From contig NZ_LRFG02000002.1 of the NCBI RefSeq assembly GCF_001641755.2, positions 496,001-560,000 on the forward strand: a stretch of DNA of 64,000 bases. The letters are read 5' to 3'. This DNA comes from Microbulbifer flavimaris (lineage in GTDB: Bacteria; Pseudomonadota; Gammaproteobacteria; Pseudomonadales; Cellvibrionaceae). A model generated the notes under the pieces. It was not told the DNA's origin. It saw nothing but the letters and a program-made list of their open reading frames with translations, and did not search any database. Position 1 is the first letter of the stretch. The number at the start of each line of letters is the position of its first letter. Below are positions 16,437 through 25,225 of this stretch, in pieces. The translations under genes and the position numbers were made by a program.

Positions 16437-18089
16437 ATGAGCGGTAACAACACAAGCGCCACCAACGGGGAGTGGTGGCGTAACAGCGTTATCTACCAGG
16501 TCTATCCACGCAGCTTCTGCGACGCCAACGGCGACGGTATCGGCGACCTGCCCGGTATCACACAGAAACTCGACTATGTGAAATCTCTCGGTGTGGATGC
16601 CATCTGGATTTCGCCGTTCTTCAAGTCGCCCATGGCAGACTTCGGCTACGACGTATCGGATTACCGCGACGTCGACCCGCTGTTCGGCAACCTGGAAGAC
16701 TTCGACCGCCTGATCGAGGCGGCCCACCAGCGCGGCCTCAAGATCATCATCGACCAGATCCTCAGCCACTCATCCGACCAGCACCCCTGGTTCGAGGAGA
16801 GTCGCTCCAGCCGCGACAACGCGAAAGCCGACTGGTACGTCTGGGCCGACCCCAAGCCGGACGGCAGCGCGCCCAACAACTGGATGTCCAACTTCGGCGG
16901 CAGCGCCTGGCGCTGGTGCACCCGCCGGCGCCAGTACTACCTGACCAACTTCCTGAAAGAGCAGCCGGACCTGAACCTGCACAACCCGGAAGTCCAGGAG
17001 CAACTGCTGGCCGACCTGAAGTTCTGGCTGGATCGCGGTGTGGATGGTTTCCGCCTGGACGCCATCAATCACGCTTTCCATAACCAGTCCCTGCAGGACA
17101 ATCCCGCGCGGCCACTGGAGCTGGACGAGAAGGGACTGCCACCGGTAAATACCTACCACTACCAGTGGCATGTTCACGACAAATCGCAGCCGGAAAACCT
17201 GGTATTCCTGCAGCGGGTGCGCCAGCTGCTGGACCAGTACCCCGAGACCGTCACCGTCGGCGAAGTGGGCGATGACAACACCCACAAGATCATGGCCGAT
17301 TACACTACCGACAACCGGTTGCATATGGCCTACTCCTTCGACCTGCTGTCGGAGGACTGCAGTGCCGAGTTCCTGCGCGATACCCTGCGCAAGAACCAGC
17401 GCGTGATCGAAGAGGGCTGGCCCTGCTGGTCCATCAGCAACCACGATGTGCCGCGCCCCATGAGCCGCTGGAATAAAGGCTTCGACAGCGAGCAGGCGTT
17501 CGCCCGCGTGCCCCTGTTCCTGCTCATGCAGCTGACGCTGCGCGGCAGTGTCTGCCTGTACCAGGGTGAAGAGCTGGGCCTCGAGGAAGCGGAGATCGCC
17601 TTCGAGGACCTGCAGGACCCCTACGGCATCAACCTGTGGCCGGAGTTCAAGGGCCGCGACGGCTGCCGTACTCCCATGCCGTGGGTCAATCACGGCGAGG
17701 TGAACGCCGGCTTCTCCAAGGTGAAGCCCTGGCTGCCGGTACCCGAGGAGCACCACCACAAAGCCGTGAGCGTGCAGGAGGACGACCAGGATTCCATGCT
17801 CAACCGCTTCCGCAGCCTGCTGGACTGGCACCGCCAGTGGCCCGGCCTGGCCAAGGCCGAACAGGAAGTTGTGGAGACTGGCAACGACCTGCTGGTGTTC
17901 TACCGCCGCACCGGCACCGAGGAATTCTTTGTGGCGCTGAATCTGGGCAAGACTGGAGAGAACCTGGAAGTGCCCGCGGACTTCGCCGGTGCCGAGGACA
18001 TCACGCCAGCCAGGTTTGGCGGCGCGGTGGAAGACGGCCAGCTGGCCCTGCCGTTGGCCGGCGCCCGCGTACTGCGCCGCAGCGTTTAA
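16437..18089 (+). CDS. GH13 subfamily 23-like alpha-glucosidase
   Basis: 550-residue enzyme without a signal peptide, so probably cytoplasmic. It hydrolyses alpha-1,4 or alpha-1,6 glucosidic bonds of short maltooligosaccharides to glucose. (beta/alpha)8 motifs: VIYQVYPRSFCDANGDGIGD near the start, DQILSHSSDQH (106-116), GVDGFRLDAINH with nucleophile Asp208, TVGEVGDD with acid/base Glu276, and SNHDVPR with Asp337. The HSSDQH variant of conserved region I is typical of oligo-1,6-glucosidase-type enzymes in subfamily 23. It follows malT by about 100 bases behind its own MalT-box promoter and three terminator hairpins follow it. Confidence 0.9.
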   Translation: MSGNNTSATNGEWWRNSVIYQVYPRSFCDANGDGIGDLPGITQKLDYVKSLGVDAIWISPFFKSPMADFGYDVSDYRDVDPLFGNLEDFDRLIEAAHQRGLKIIIDQILSHSSDQHPWFEESRSSRDNAKADWYVWADPKPDGSAPNNWMSNFGGSAWRWCTRRRQYYLTNFLKEQPDLNLHNPEVQEQLLADLKFWLDRGVDGFRLDAINHAFHNQSLQDNPARPLELDEKGLPPVNTYHYQWHVHDKSQPENLVFLQRVRQLLDQYPETVTVGEVGDDNTHKIMADYTTDNRLHMAYSFDLLSEDCSAEFLRDTLRKNQRVIEEGWPCWSISNHDVPRPMSRWNKGFDSEQAFARVPLFLLMQLTLRGSVCLYQGEELGLEEAEIAFEDLQDPYGINLWPEFKGRDGCRTPMPWVNHGEVNAGFSKVKPWLPVPEEHHHKAVSVQEDDQDSMLNRFRSLLDWHRQWPGLAKAEQEVVETGNDLLVFYRRTGTEEFFVALNLGKTGENLEVPADFAGAEDITPARFGGAVEDGQLALPLAGARVLRRSV

Positions 18090-18098
18090 GTTATTCGA

Positions 18099-18152
18099 AG
18101 TGCCCCGGCGCCGCACCGCCATTCGTCAGCCGGGGCATTTCACCTTTTTTCC
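18099..18152 (+). terminator. terminator-like hairpin after the alpha-glucosidase gene
   Basis: TGCCCCGGC pairs with GCCGGGGCA across a ~20-nt loop. A CTTTTTT run follows after a few bases. The first of three hairpins in the 3' region. Confidence 0.5.
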
Positions 18153-18189
18153 TTGCTCGAACTCTTCCCCGAGTTGTTTACGCAAGCTT

Positions 18190-18238
18190 TAGCTCTCTTT
18201 CCGAGCTTTTTATACGCCGGCCCCGTGCCGGCTTTTTT
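18190..18238 (+). terminator. tandem intrinsic terminators
   Basis: A short hairpin (GCTC ... GAGC) followed by TTTTTAT is succeeded at 18216-18232 by GCCGGC-cccgt-GCCGGC and six T residues (18233-18238). The second is a strong intrinsic terminator, isolating the alpha-glucosidase transcript from what follows. Confidence 0.75.
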
Positions 18239-18310
18239 GTGCCGCAATTTCCCTGTTAATGCCCATCTACCCGGCTCACCCGGGTCACTTGAAAGCCACG
18301 TAGCCGCAAC

Positions 18311-18481
18311 TTACTCAGCACCTTTGCGTCTGCGACGGCGAAGCCCGATCCAGAAGCCCGCCTCAAACACCATGCCCAGCGCCAGAAACACCGCACTACC
18401 CTGCGGCAGGCCGTAGATGTAGCAGGAGATGGCGCCGAGAAGGCACATCAGCACCAACAGCCACCGTTTGTGTGTACTCAT
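18311..18481 (-). CDS. small membrane protein, 56 aa
   Basis: Short protein with two predicted transmembrane helices (about residues 7-24 and 29-47) separated by YGLPQG and closed by a very basic tail, RRRRRK, suggesting the C-terminus is cytoplasmic. It begins MSTHKRWLLVLMCLLGAI. The ATG at 18481 is preceded by a weak GGATAA. I do not recognise a family. The frame stays open well upstream but with composition unlike a protein, so I kept only this part. Confidence 0.5.
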   Translation of the reverse strand: MSTHKRWLLVLMCLLGAISCYIYGLPQGSAVFLALGMVFEAGFWIGLRRRRRKGAE

Positions 18482-19094
18482 CGTTGTTATCCCATTTGTT
18501 GAGCATCTGAACCCGGGAAACGGTACCCCAGGAGACTCCGGGATGAAATATAAAATCACGCTTGCCGGAAAGCCTGTTACAAAACTGCCGCACATTAACG
18601 GTTGCCCACAGGGGCCCCGACCTGTCTCTGCGGGCCTCACCCGGGACACTGACACCCGCCAGCCCGCAGTGCCCCAGCCAGGGCTACCTGCCTCCACCAG
18701 CCTGTTCCAATCGGCCCCAGGCACCTGTCGTCCCCCGGCTTGCCCATCAGAAGCTTCCCTATCACCTATCCACCAACGGCATGCAGGGCTGACACCGTGC
18801 GTGAGAGCACAATCATGCGGACTTGATCGATTCATTTGCTCTATCAAGAAAAGCAAAAAGATCGAAACGATGTAAGACGGCGCATTTTTCCACTTTAGCC
18901 TTGAGGCCACTCGCTGCGGCAATCGCCGCTGCGTGCCCACTCTGCAGCCAAGCCGGGAAACATCGGACCGCTGCGCTGGGGAACATCCGAAGAGCCGTGA
19001 ACCGCTGCCCGCGGTGCGCACTGCTGCGCCCCGCTGCCGGAAACGGCCACTCGGATTGGCAACTCGCTGGTGCTTGCAAAAAGAGAGGTGCGCA
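18482..19094. other. 613-bp region without a convincing gene
   Basis: Several frames are open because of the high GC content, but their translations are rich in Pro, Arg, Cys and His without domain features and have no ribosome site. An AT-richer patch near 18820-18890 could hold the promoter of the L,D-transpeptidase gene. Confidence 0.4.
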
Positions 19095-19751
19095 ATGCAA
19101 AGCTACTTTTCACTGCTGATACGATCTTCGTTGGTCGCGCTGCTGTTTCTCGGCGGCATACCCCTTACCACGCCGATGACAGAGGCCAGGGATTACAGGG
19201 ATCCCAACAATCCACCGCCTTGGGTGCGCGACTATTACCGCAATAATCGCCAGGCTGCCTCGCCACAGATGCACAGGGACGCCATGAGGTTCACCAACAA
19301 GTCCTGGTGGCGGCACGATGTGGCAGGGGGAACACCGCATATCAAGATCGACCTGAGTGAGCAGATGGCCTACTTCTACAAGGGCGGGCGCCTGGCTGGC
19401 ATGTCTCCGGTCTCCACCGGTAAAGCCGGCCACCGTACTCCCCCCGGCACATTCCGTATCTCGGAGAAAAAGGTCAACCACCGCTCCAACCTGTACGGTC
19501 ACTACGTGAGCCGCAGCGGCTACGTGCTGCGCAGCAACGTGGACGTGCGTCGCGACCGTCGCCCGCCGGGCTCCGTATTCCGCGGGGCGTCCATGGACTA
19601 CATGATGCGGGTTAACGGCCCAATCTCCATGCACGCGGGTTATGTGCCCGGCTACCCGGCCTCCCATGGCTGTATTCGCCTGCCCTGGCATATGGCAAAA
19701 ATCTTCTTCGCTCATGCGAGCGTGGGCACCAAAGTGAGCATCGTTCCATAA
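19095..19751 (+). CDS. L,D-transpeptidase (YkuD domain)
   Basis: 218-residue exported enzyme: signal peptide at about 1-28 ending near TEARD, then a YkuD domain from about residue 80. The catalytic motif is PASHGCIRLPW near the end, with Cys as nucleophile and His as partner, preceded by NGPISMHAGYVPG. Such enzymes make 3-3 peptidoglycan crosslinks or attach lipoproteins to the wall. The ATG at 19095 follows AGAGAGG with six bases between; the frame further upstream lacks protein-like composition. A strong terminator follows. Confidence 0.88.
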   Translation: MQSYFSLLIRSSLVALLFLGGIPLTTPMTEARDYRDPNNPPPWVRDYYRNNRQAASPQMHRDAMRFTNKSWWRHDVAGGTPHIKIDLSEQMAYFYKGGRLAGMSPVSTGKAGHRTPPGTFRISEKKVNHRSNLYGHYVSRSGYVLRSNVDVRRDRRPPGSVFRGASMDYMMRVNGPISMHAGYVPGYPASHGCIRLPWHMAKIFFAHASVGTKVSIVP

Positions 19752-19772
19752 CTTCAATGCCCTGGAAACGAG

Positions 19773-19801
19773 AAAGGCCGCAGGAGACTGCGGCCTTTTT
19801 C
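19773..19801 (+). terminator. intrinsic terminator between convergent genes
   Basis: AAAGGCCGCA pairs with TGCGGCCTTT (ten base pairs, loop GGAGAC), and the run of T continues past the stem. It can serve both the L,D-transpeptidase gene and, in reverse, the symporter gene. Confidence 0.85.
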
Positions 19802-19822
19802 GTTTCTGCTGAGGTTAAGGGG

Positions 19823-21226
19823 TCAAGCCCGTTTGGCCTCGGCCTTTTCCTGCAGCTCCTGCGCTGTAAAGTAGTCATGTGCGGCGCGATTGACGCGCTT
19901 CGCCAGTAGTAGCGTCGATGTCATGGTGGGAATCGCCATGATCGCGTACATACCGATAATGATGCTGTTGACCGCATTCAGTGAGGCCACTGCTCCGATC
20001 ACAATCAGGGCAATATACGCCGCCGTGTAGAGTCCCTGCCAGCGCGTGCCAAACAGGAAGACAAAACACTTCACGCCGTAGTACCAGAAAGTGACGATGG
20101 TACTGAACGCCAGCGGCAGCACCATCAGCAACAGCAGCAAGGGCCCCCAGCCACCAAACACCTGGGAAAACGCCTCGGCGGTCAGGGATACCCCCTCGAT
20201 GCCGGCGCCGTGCTCCCACACACCGGTGAGCAGAATGACCAGCGCGGTACAGGTGCAGATCACCAGGGTATCAATGATCGGCCCCACCATTGCCACTACG
20301 CCCTCGCGAATGGGCTCGCGGGTTTTGGCCGCGCCGTGGGCCAGGGACTCGGTACCGATACCGGCCTCATTGGAGAATGCCCCGCGGCTGATGCCCGTGG
20401 CGATGACCGCCCCCAGTGCGCCACCCGCCACTGCCTGACCGCTGAAGGCATCGGTAAAAATCAGCGCAAATGCCGCCGGCACTTCCTGCCAGAAATAGCC
20501 GATCACAATCAGCGTCAGGGCCAGATAGAAAACCACCATGCCAGGCACGATACGCACGGCAAACTTGCCGATACGCTGAATACGGCCGGCGATTACCACC
20601 AGCGCCGCGATGGCCAGTACGACCCCGACAACAAAGTCGAACAGCAGTGAGCCCTCACCGCCAACCATGCCGAGCGGGATCGCAAAGGACTCACGCAACA
20701 GCTGTACCGTCTGGTTCGACTGGAAGACCGGCAGCATGCCGCACAGACCCGCGATAGCAAACAGAAAAGCCAGTGGCATCCATCGCCGTCCCAGCCCCTC
20801 GCGAATGACATACATGGGGCCGCCCTGCAGCTCGCCATCGGCATCACGCCCCCGGTACATCACCGAAAGAGTCGCGGTATAGAACTTGGTGGCCACCCCC
20901 ACCAGCGCCGTCACCCACATCCAGAAGATGGCCCCGGGACCACCGGTGCTGATGGCGATGGCAACACCGGCAATGTTACCCAGACCCAGGGTTCCCGACA
21001 GGGCCGTGGACAGCGCCTGCCGGTGCGGCACCTGACCGGGATCATTGGGGTCGTCGTACCGCCCCATCAGCAGGTCGACACTATGCCCAAGGTGTCGATA
21101 GGGGCGTGCACGGGAAACAATCAGCAGATAGAGCCCCCCGCCCACCAACAGTACCAGCAGCGGAGTTCCCCAGACGAAGGAGGCAAACGCGGCCAGCGCC
21201 GCATCAATGGATTGTAAAAATGACAT
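19823..21226 (-). CDS. alanine/glycine:cation symporter (AGCS family)
   Basis: 467-residue membrane protein with about 11 transmembrane segments. Family signatures include ALSGTLGLGNIAGVAIAIST in the N-terminal third, the GAIFWMWVTALVGVATKF stretch, and AFSNEAGIGTESLAHGAAKT in the centre. AGCS carriers import D/L-alanine or glycine with Na+ or H+. No operon partner, and no evident link to the sugar genes around it. Confidence 0.9.
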   Translation of the reverse strand: MSFLQSIDAALAAFASFVWGTPLLVLLVGGGLYLLIVSRARPYRHLGHSVDLLMGRYDDPNDPGQVPHRQALSTALSGTLGLGNIAGVAIAISTGGPGAIFWMWVTALVGVATKFYTATLSVMYRGRDADGELQGGPMYVIREGLGRRWMPLAFLFAIAGLCGMLPVFQSNQTVQLLRESFAIPLGMVGGEGSLLFDFVVGVVLAIAALVVIAGRIQRIGKFAVRIVPGMVVFYLALTLIVIGYFWQEVPAAFALIFTDAFSGQAVAGGALGAVIATGISRGAFSNEAGIGTESLAHGAAKTREPIREGVVAMVGPIIDTLVICTCTALVILLTGVWEHGAGIEGVSLTAEAFSQVFGGWGPLLLLLMVLPLAFSTIVTFWYYGVKCFVFLFGTRWQGLYTAAYIALIVIGAVASLNAVNSIIIGMYAIMAIPTMTSTLLLAKRVNRAAHDYFTAQELQEKAEAKRA

Positions 21227-21356
21227 GCAGATTCTGGTCAGTAATTATTGATTCGCCAGTCTATGAAGCCGGCATTGTCGTTGTCAAAGCAACGCCACAT
21301 CGCCCAGAGGGAAAACCATCCACTGCCAAGCGAATGACTGACTTGATTTACACATA

Positions 21357-21382
21357 CAAAAAAGCCCCTCGGGGAGGGGCTT
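21357..21382 (-). terminator. intrinsic terminator of the MFS transporter gene
   Basis: On the minus strand AAGCCCCTC pairs with GAGGGGCTT (nine base pairs, three-base loop) and is followed by TTTTTTG. It lies about 35 bases beyond the stop codon. Confidence 0.85.
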
Positions 21383-21415
21383 CTGTGCAGACATTGCCTG
21401 GCCTTCTCAGTCCGG

Positions 21416-22936
21416 TCAGGCAACTACCGGCTCGGGCTCCAGTGTGTCAACTTCCACTTCCGGCTCGCGGACGAAGAACACGGACATCGCGCCGAAAATC
21501 ATGAACACACCTGCCAGCACGATGATGTAGATCGCCTGGTTGTCGAATACGCTGTGCAGGATCGGGCCGGCCACCAGGGCGGACAAAATCTGCGGCGCTG
21601 CAATGGTGAAGTTGAAGATCCCCATGTAGACACCGGTCTTACTGGCCGGCAGCGAGTCGGACAGGATCGCGTAGGGCATGGCAAGGATCGCCGCCCAGGC
21701 GATGCCCACGCCGATCATCGGCAGCAACAGCCCCAGGGCCCCACTGGGCACAGTGACCTCGGTAATCAGCAGATTGACCTGGGTCAGCTCGCCGCCCTGG
21801 AACATCAGGAAGCTGATATAGCCGAGCCCGCCCAGCAACAGGGACAGCGCATAGGTGGGCTTGCGGCCCAGGGTCATGGCGATCTTGGTCAGGGCGATGG
21901 AGAAGATGGCGGCGAAAAGGGAGTAGGCCGCGAAGATGATCCCCACCCAGTCACCGGCAGCACCCTTGGCGGCGGCGATGTGATCAGGGATCTGGCCGAC
22001 GGTAGCCAGGTAATCGTGGTCGAACCACTTGGCATCCACGCCCCAGACATGCTGGGTAATGGCCGGGGTGGTGTAGACCCACATAATGAACAGCGCGAAC
22101 CAGGAGAAGAACTGCACCACCGCCAGCTGGCGCATGGTCTTCGGCATATTGAACAGCAGCCTGGTGAAGCCCTGCAGGCGCTGCAACAGGGTTTTGCGCT
22201 CCGCCAGCTCACTGGCCAGTTCCGCCTCATCGATTCCTTTGTAAGCGTTGTACTCCTTCGGCGCGTACTCCTTGGTGCGGAACACGGTCCAGAGCACCGA
22301 ACCCAGCAGCACAGTGGCACCAATGTAGAACGCCCAGATGACCGACGGAGCCACACCACCTGCCTTGGAGGCATTATCCAGGCCGATCACGTTGGTCAGG
22401 ATGAACGGGAGCATGGAGCCCATCACTGCGCCGATATTGATCAGCAGTGACTGGATGGAATAACCCAGCGTGCGCTGCTCCGACGGCACCATATCAGATA
22501 CCAGAGCGCGGAACGGCTGCATGGTCACATTGAAGGCCGCATCCATCAGCGCCAGCATCACGCCACCGAACAAAATCGGTGCCACAAAGGCGACAACAAT
22601 CGCCGAATTGGGCATAAAGGCCATACCCAGCGCGGCGGCGATAGCGCCGAACAGGATGTAGGGGTTGCGCCGGCCGAAACGGTTCCAGGTGCGATCTGAG
22701 GCGGAGCCGACAATCGGCTGCACAATCAGCCCCATCAGCGGCGCCACGATCCAGAACAGCGACAACGAATGCAGGTCCGCGCCCAGGTCGGAGAGAATCC
22801 GGCTGGCGTTGGCGTTCTGCAGGGCGAAGCCAAACTGCACACCGAGAAAGCCGAGGCTGACGTTCCATACCTGCCAGAACGGCAACTTGGGCTGTTTCAC
22901 TGACTGCGCTGGGGCGCCGGACGCTGTTTGGGTCAT
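21416..22936 (-). CDS. MFS sugar transporter (SLC45/GPH-like, probable maltose/maltodextrin carrier)
   Basis: 506-residue protein with about 12 transmembrane helices. Family features include SASDRTWNRFGRRNPYILFG after helix 2, the typical MFS D-R-x-G-R-R loop, and MDAAFNVTMQPFRALVSDMV in helix 4, which resembles sucrose/maltose carriers of the SLC45 type. Similar permeases sit beside TonB receptors and GH13 enzymes in Caulobacter and Xanthomonas maltose loci. The substrate here is inferred from position: it diverges from an amylase gene across a region with MalT-like boxes. A single-gene unit with its own terminator. Confidence 0.82.
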   Translation of the reverse strand: MTQTASGAPAQSVKQPKLPFWQVWNVSLGFLGVQFGFALQNANASRILSDLGADLHSLSLFWIVAPLMGLIVQPIVGSASDRTWNRFGRRNPYILFGAIAAALGMAFMPNSAIVVAFVAPILFGGVMLALMDAAFNVTMQPFRALVSDMVPSEQRTLGYSIQSLLINIGAVMGSMLPFILTNVIGLDNASKAGGVAPSVIWAFYIGATVLLGSVLWTVFRTKEYAPKEYNAYKGIDEAELASELAERKTLLQRLQGFTRLLFNMPKTMRQLAVVQFFSWFALFIMWVYTTPAITQHVWGVDAKWFDHDYLATVGQIPDHIAAAKGAAGDWVGIIFAAYSLFAAIFSIALTKIAMTLGRKPTYALSLLLGGLGYISFLMFQGGELTQVNLLITEVTVPSGALGLLLPMIGVGIAWAAILAMPYAILSDSLPASKTGVYMGIFNFTIAAPQILSALVAGPILHSVFDNQAIYIIVLAGVFMIFGAMSVFFVREPEVEVDTLEPEPVVA

Positions 22937-23263
22937 AAGATCACCGCTGTTCTTCCGAGGTTTGCTCCGCAGTCAGCGCCGAACCAGGGGTTGGGCTCGC
23001 AACGGGCGTGTGATTATGGTTATGCGGCGATTCTGACAGAGGGGCCAGCCGACTCCCTCCCCCCTTGCCGGGGGAGGAGAAGCCCCTCAGCCCTTTCCTT
23101 CGACCAAATCTGGACCAACAGTCACAGCTTTTCACCAGCGTTGGCGAAAACCGCAAACATTGCTACCAGTCTTGATATCCCCCTGCCACAGGGGGGAGTC
23201 AAAGGCGCGGCCTCTGCGCGACAATACGCAGTTACGACAAGTTTGCGCACAGTGGAGCCCATC
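22937..23263. promoter_or_regulatory. divergent control region with MalT-like boxes
   Basis: This 327-bp gap separates the MFS gene (leftward) from the neopullulanase-like gene (rightward). At 23071-23080 GGGGAGGAGA matches nine of ten MalT-box positions. Facing it at 23053-23064 is an inverted GGGGAGGGAG-like half. A second inverted pair lies at 23179-23198 (CCCCCTGCCACAGGGGGG), with GACAAT about 19 bases beyond as a possible -10. The exact 20-nt spacing of other sites is not reproduced here. Confidence 0.55.
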
Positions 23264-25123
23264 ATGCGGCAGCTTTACCTTTTGGCCCTGACTTTTGCCT
23301 GCCTGTCGGGCATTGCGACGACAGCATCAGCCAGCGAACCGGAGCGAGTAGAACCACCCTTCTGGTGGGCGGGCATGGCAGAGCAAAGCCTGCAGCTTTT
23401 GGTGTACGGACGGGATATCTCCCGGCTACAACCCGAGACGGACTCCGCGGATGTGACAGTGCTTGGCACTGAAAAGGTAGAGAACCCCAATTACCTGTTC
23501 ATCAACCTCAATATTGCCGCCGATACCGATCCAGGCACCTTCACAATCGCCCTGAAGGAAAGGGGCAAGGCGCGCTTCCACTTCAGTTACACCCTGCGGC
23601 CGAGAAACCCCGGCTCCGCCTCCCGGCGCGGTTTCGACAGCCGGGATGCCATCTACCTGATTACCCCGGACCGCTTTGCCAACGGCAAACCGGAAAACGA
23701 CAGCACGGCGGACACCCTGGAGGGCCCCAACCGGCAGCATCCCGGTGGTCGCCACGGCGGTGACATCGCCGGGATGCAGCAGCACCTGGATTACATCGCC
23801 GACATGGGCTTCACTGCCATCTGGCCCAACCCACTGGTGGAAAACAACCAGCCCACCTACTCGTACCATGGCTATTCGGCCACCGATCATTACCGTATCG
23901 ACCCGCGTTTTGGCTCCAACGAAGAGTTTCGCAACTTTGTCGCTGCCGCAGGTGCCAGGGGCCTGGGAGTAATTCAGGATGTGGTGCTCAACCATATCGG
24001 CAGCGGTCACTGGTGGATGGAAGACCTTCCCGACGGTGACTGGCTCAATGGCAAGGGCATCAAAAAAGGCGAGTTTGAAATCACCAACCACAGCCGCTTT
24101 ACCCCCGTGGATCCCTACGCGAGTGAAGTCGACAGGCGCGGCTTTTTGGACGGGTGGTTCGTGGATTCCATGCCGGACGTGAATCAACGCCATCCACTGG
24201 TGGCAAATTACCTGATCCAGAACACACTCTGGTGGATCGAGTACGCGGGCCTGAGCGGTATCCGCGCAGACACATACGCCTATTCCGATCCAGCGTTCCT
24301 GCAACAGTGGGCCTCAAGAATTCACCGCGAATACCCCAACTTCAATATCGTCGGGGAGGAGTGGACCCGCAGCCCTGCACTGGTCTCGCACTGGCAACTG
24401 GAAGAGGGTGAGGCAGTGACGGGAGGCCGCCTCAAGAGCATGATGGACTTCCCCCTGCACTATGCGCTGCGTGAGGGGCTGGCGGACAGTGAGAGCTGGA
24501 ACAGCGGCCTTATCACCCTGTATGAGGGCCTGGCCCACGACTTCAAATATCCGAACCCCGATCGGCTCGTTATCTTCGGCGGCAACCACGATACCAGCCG
24601 CCTGTACAGCCAGCTGGATAAAGACCTGGACCTCTACCGCATGGCGGTCGCATACATTGCCACCATGCGCGGCATCCCGCAGTTTTTCTATGGCGACGAG
24701 TTGCTGTTTGAAAGCCCCAAGCACCGGGATGATGGCATCGTACGCAGCGACTTCCCCGGCGGCTGGCAGGGCGACAAAACCAATGGCTTTACCGGCTCCG
24801 GCTTGAGCGAGGCCCAGCGCCAAGCCCAGTCTTTCACCAGGGCGCTATTCACCTGGCGCAAGGACAACCCGGTGATCCACAGCGGGGCCCTGATGCACTT
24901 CGCCCCGTTGAACGACACCTATGTCTACTTCCGCTACAACGACGACAAGACCGTAATGGTGGCAATGAATAAGGGCCAGGAACCATTCTCCTTGCCCGCC
25001 GGCCACTTTTCCGAAGCAGTTAAAGACAAAAAGTCTGCAACTGACGTCATCAGTGGAGAGCAACATGCAATCGACAACCTGGTGATTCCTGCCCGTGGCG
25101 TGATGGTGCTGGAACTCAAGTAG
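23264..25123 (+). CDS. exported GH13 neopullulanase/cyclomaltodextrinase-like enzyme (SusA type)
   Basis: 619-residue glycosidase with a signal peptide (1-24, cleaved near ASASEPE). Residues ~27-112 form the beta-sandwich found at the N-terminus of cyclomaltodextrinases, followed by the catalytic barrel (ITPDRFANG, QDVVLNHIG, GIRADTYAY with nucleophile Asp336, IVGEEW with Glu365, GGNHDTSR) and a C-terminal beta domain ending VMVLELK. This layout is that of Bacteroides SusA and related periplasmic neopullulanases, which cut maltodextrins and pullulan. The ATG follows GTGGAG by six bases; 102 bases separate it from the GH31 gene. Confidence 0.9.
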   Translation: MRQLYLLALTFACLSGIATTASASEPERVEPPFWWAGMAEQSLQLLVYGRDISRLQPETDSADVTVLGTEKVENPNYLFINLNIAADTDPGTFTIALKERGKARFHFSYTLRPRNPGSASRRGFDSRDAIYLITPDRFANGKPENDSTADTLEGPNRQHPGGRHGGDIAGMQQHLDYIADMGFTAIWPNPLVENNQPTYSYHGYSATDHYRIDPRFGSNEEFRNFVAAAGARGLGVIQDVVLNHIGSGHWWMEDLPDGDWLNGKGIKKGEFEITNHSRFTPVDPYASEVDRRGFLDGWFVDSMPDVNQRHPLVANYLIQNTLWWIEYAGLSGIRADTYAYSDPAFLQQWASRIHREYPNFNIVGEEWTRSPALVSHWQLEEGEAVTGGRLKSMMDFPLHYALREGLADSESWNSGLITLYEGLAHDFKYPNPDRLVIFGGNHDTSRLYSQLDKDLDLYRMAVAYIATMRGIPQFFYGDELLFESPKHRDDGIVRSDFPGGWQGDKTNGFTGSGLSEAQRQAQSFTRALFTWRKDNPVIHSGALMHFAPLNDTYVYFRYNDDKTVMVAMNKGQEPFSLPAGHFSEAVKDKKSATDVISGEQHAIDNLVIPARGVMVLELK

Positions 25124-25141
25124 ACCGGGACAAATACTGTT

Positions 25142-25168
25142 GACCGATGCCGGGCTCCGGATCGGTTT
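25142..25168 (+). terminator. imperfect hairpin between GH13 and GH31 genes
   Basis: ACCGAT-g-CCGG pairs with CCGGATCGGT across a 3-base loop, leaving one bulged G, followed by TTTAC. The T-run is short, so it may attenuate transcription or protect the 3' end. Confidence 0.4.
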
Positions 25169-25225
25169 ACAACCTGTAGATCAATGGAGTAAAGCCCCGC
25201 AAGAGGGTAATAACCATAAGAGGCA

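Noticed and set aside
16770..18122. Minus-strand open frame opposite the GH13_23 gene
   Set aside because: Antisense of a gene with complete catalytic motifs; no start context.
18429..18875. Plus-strand open frame in the 613-bp gap
   Set aside because: Pro/Ser/Cys-rich translation without domain features, overlaps the small membrane-protein start, no ribosome site.
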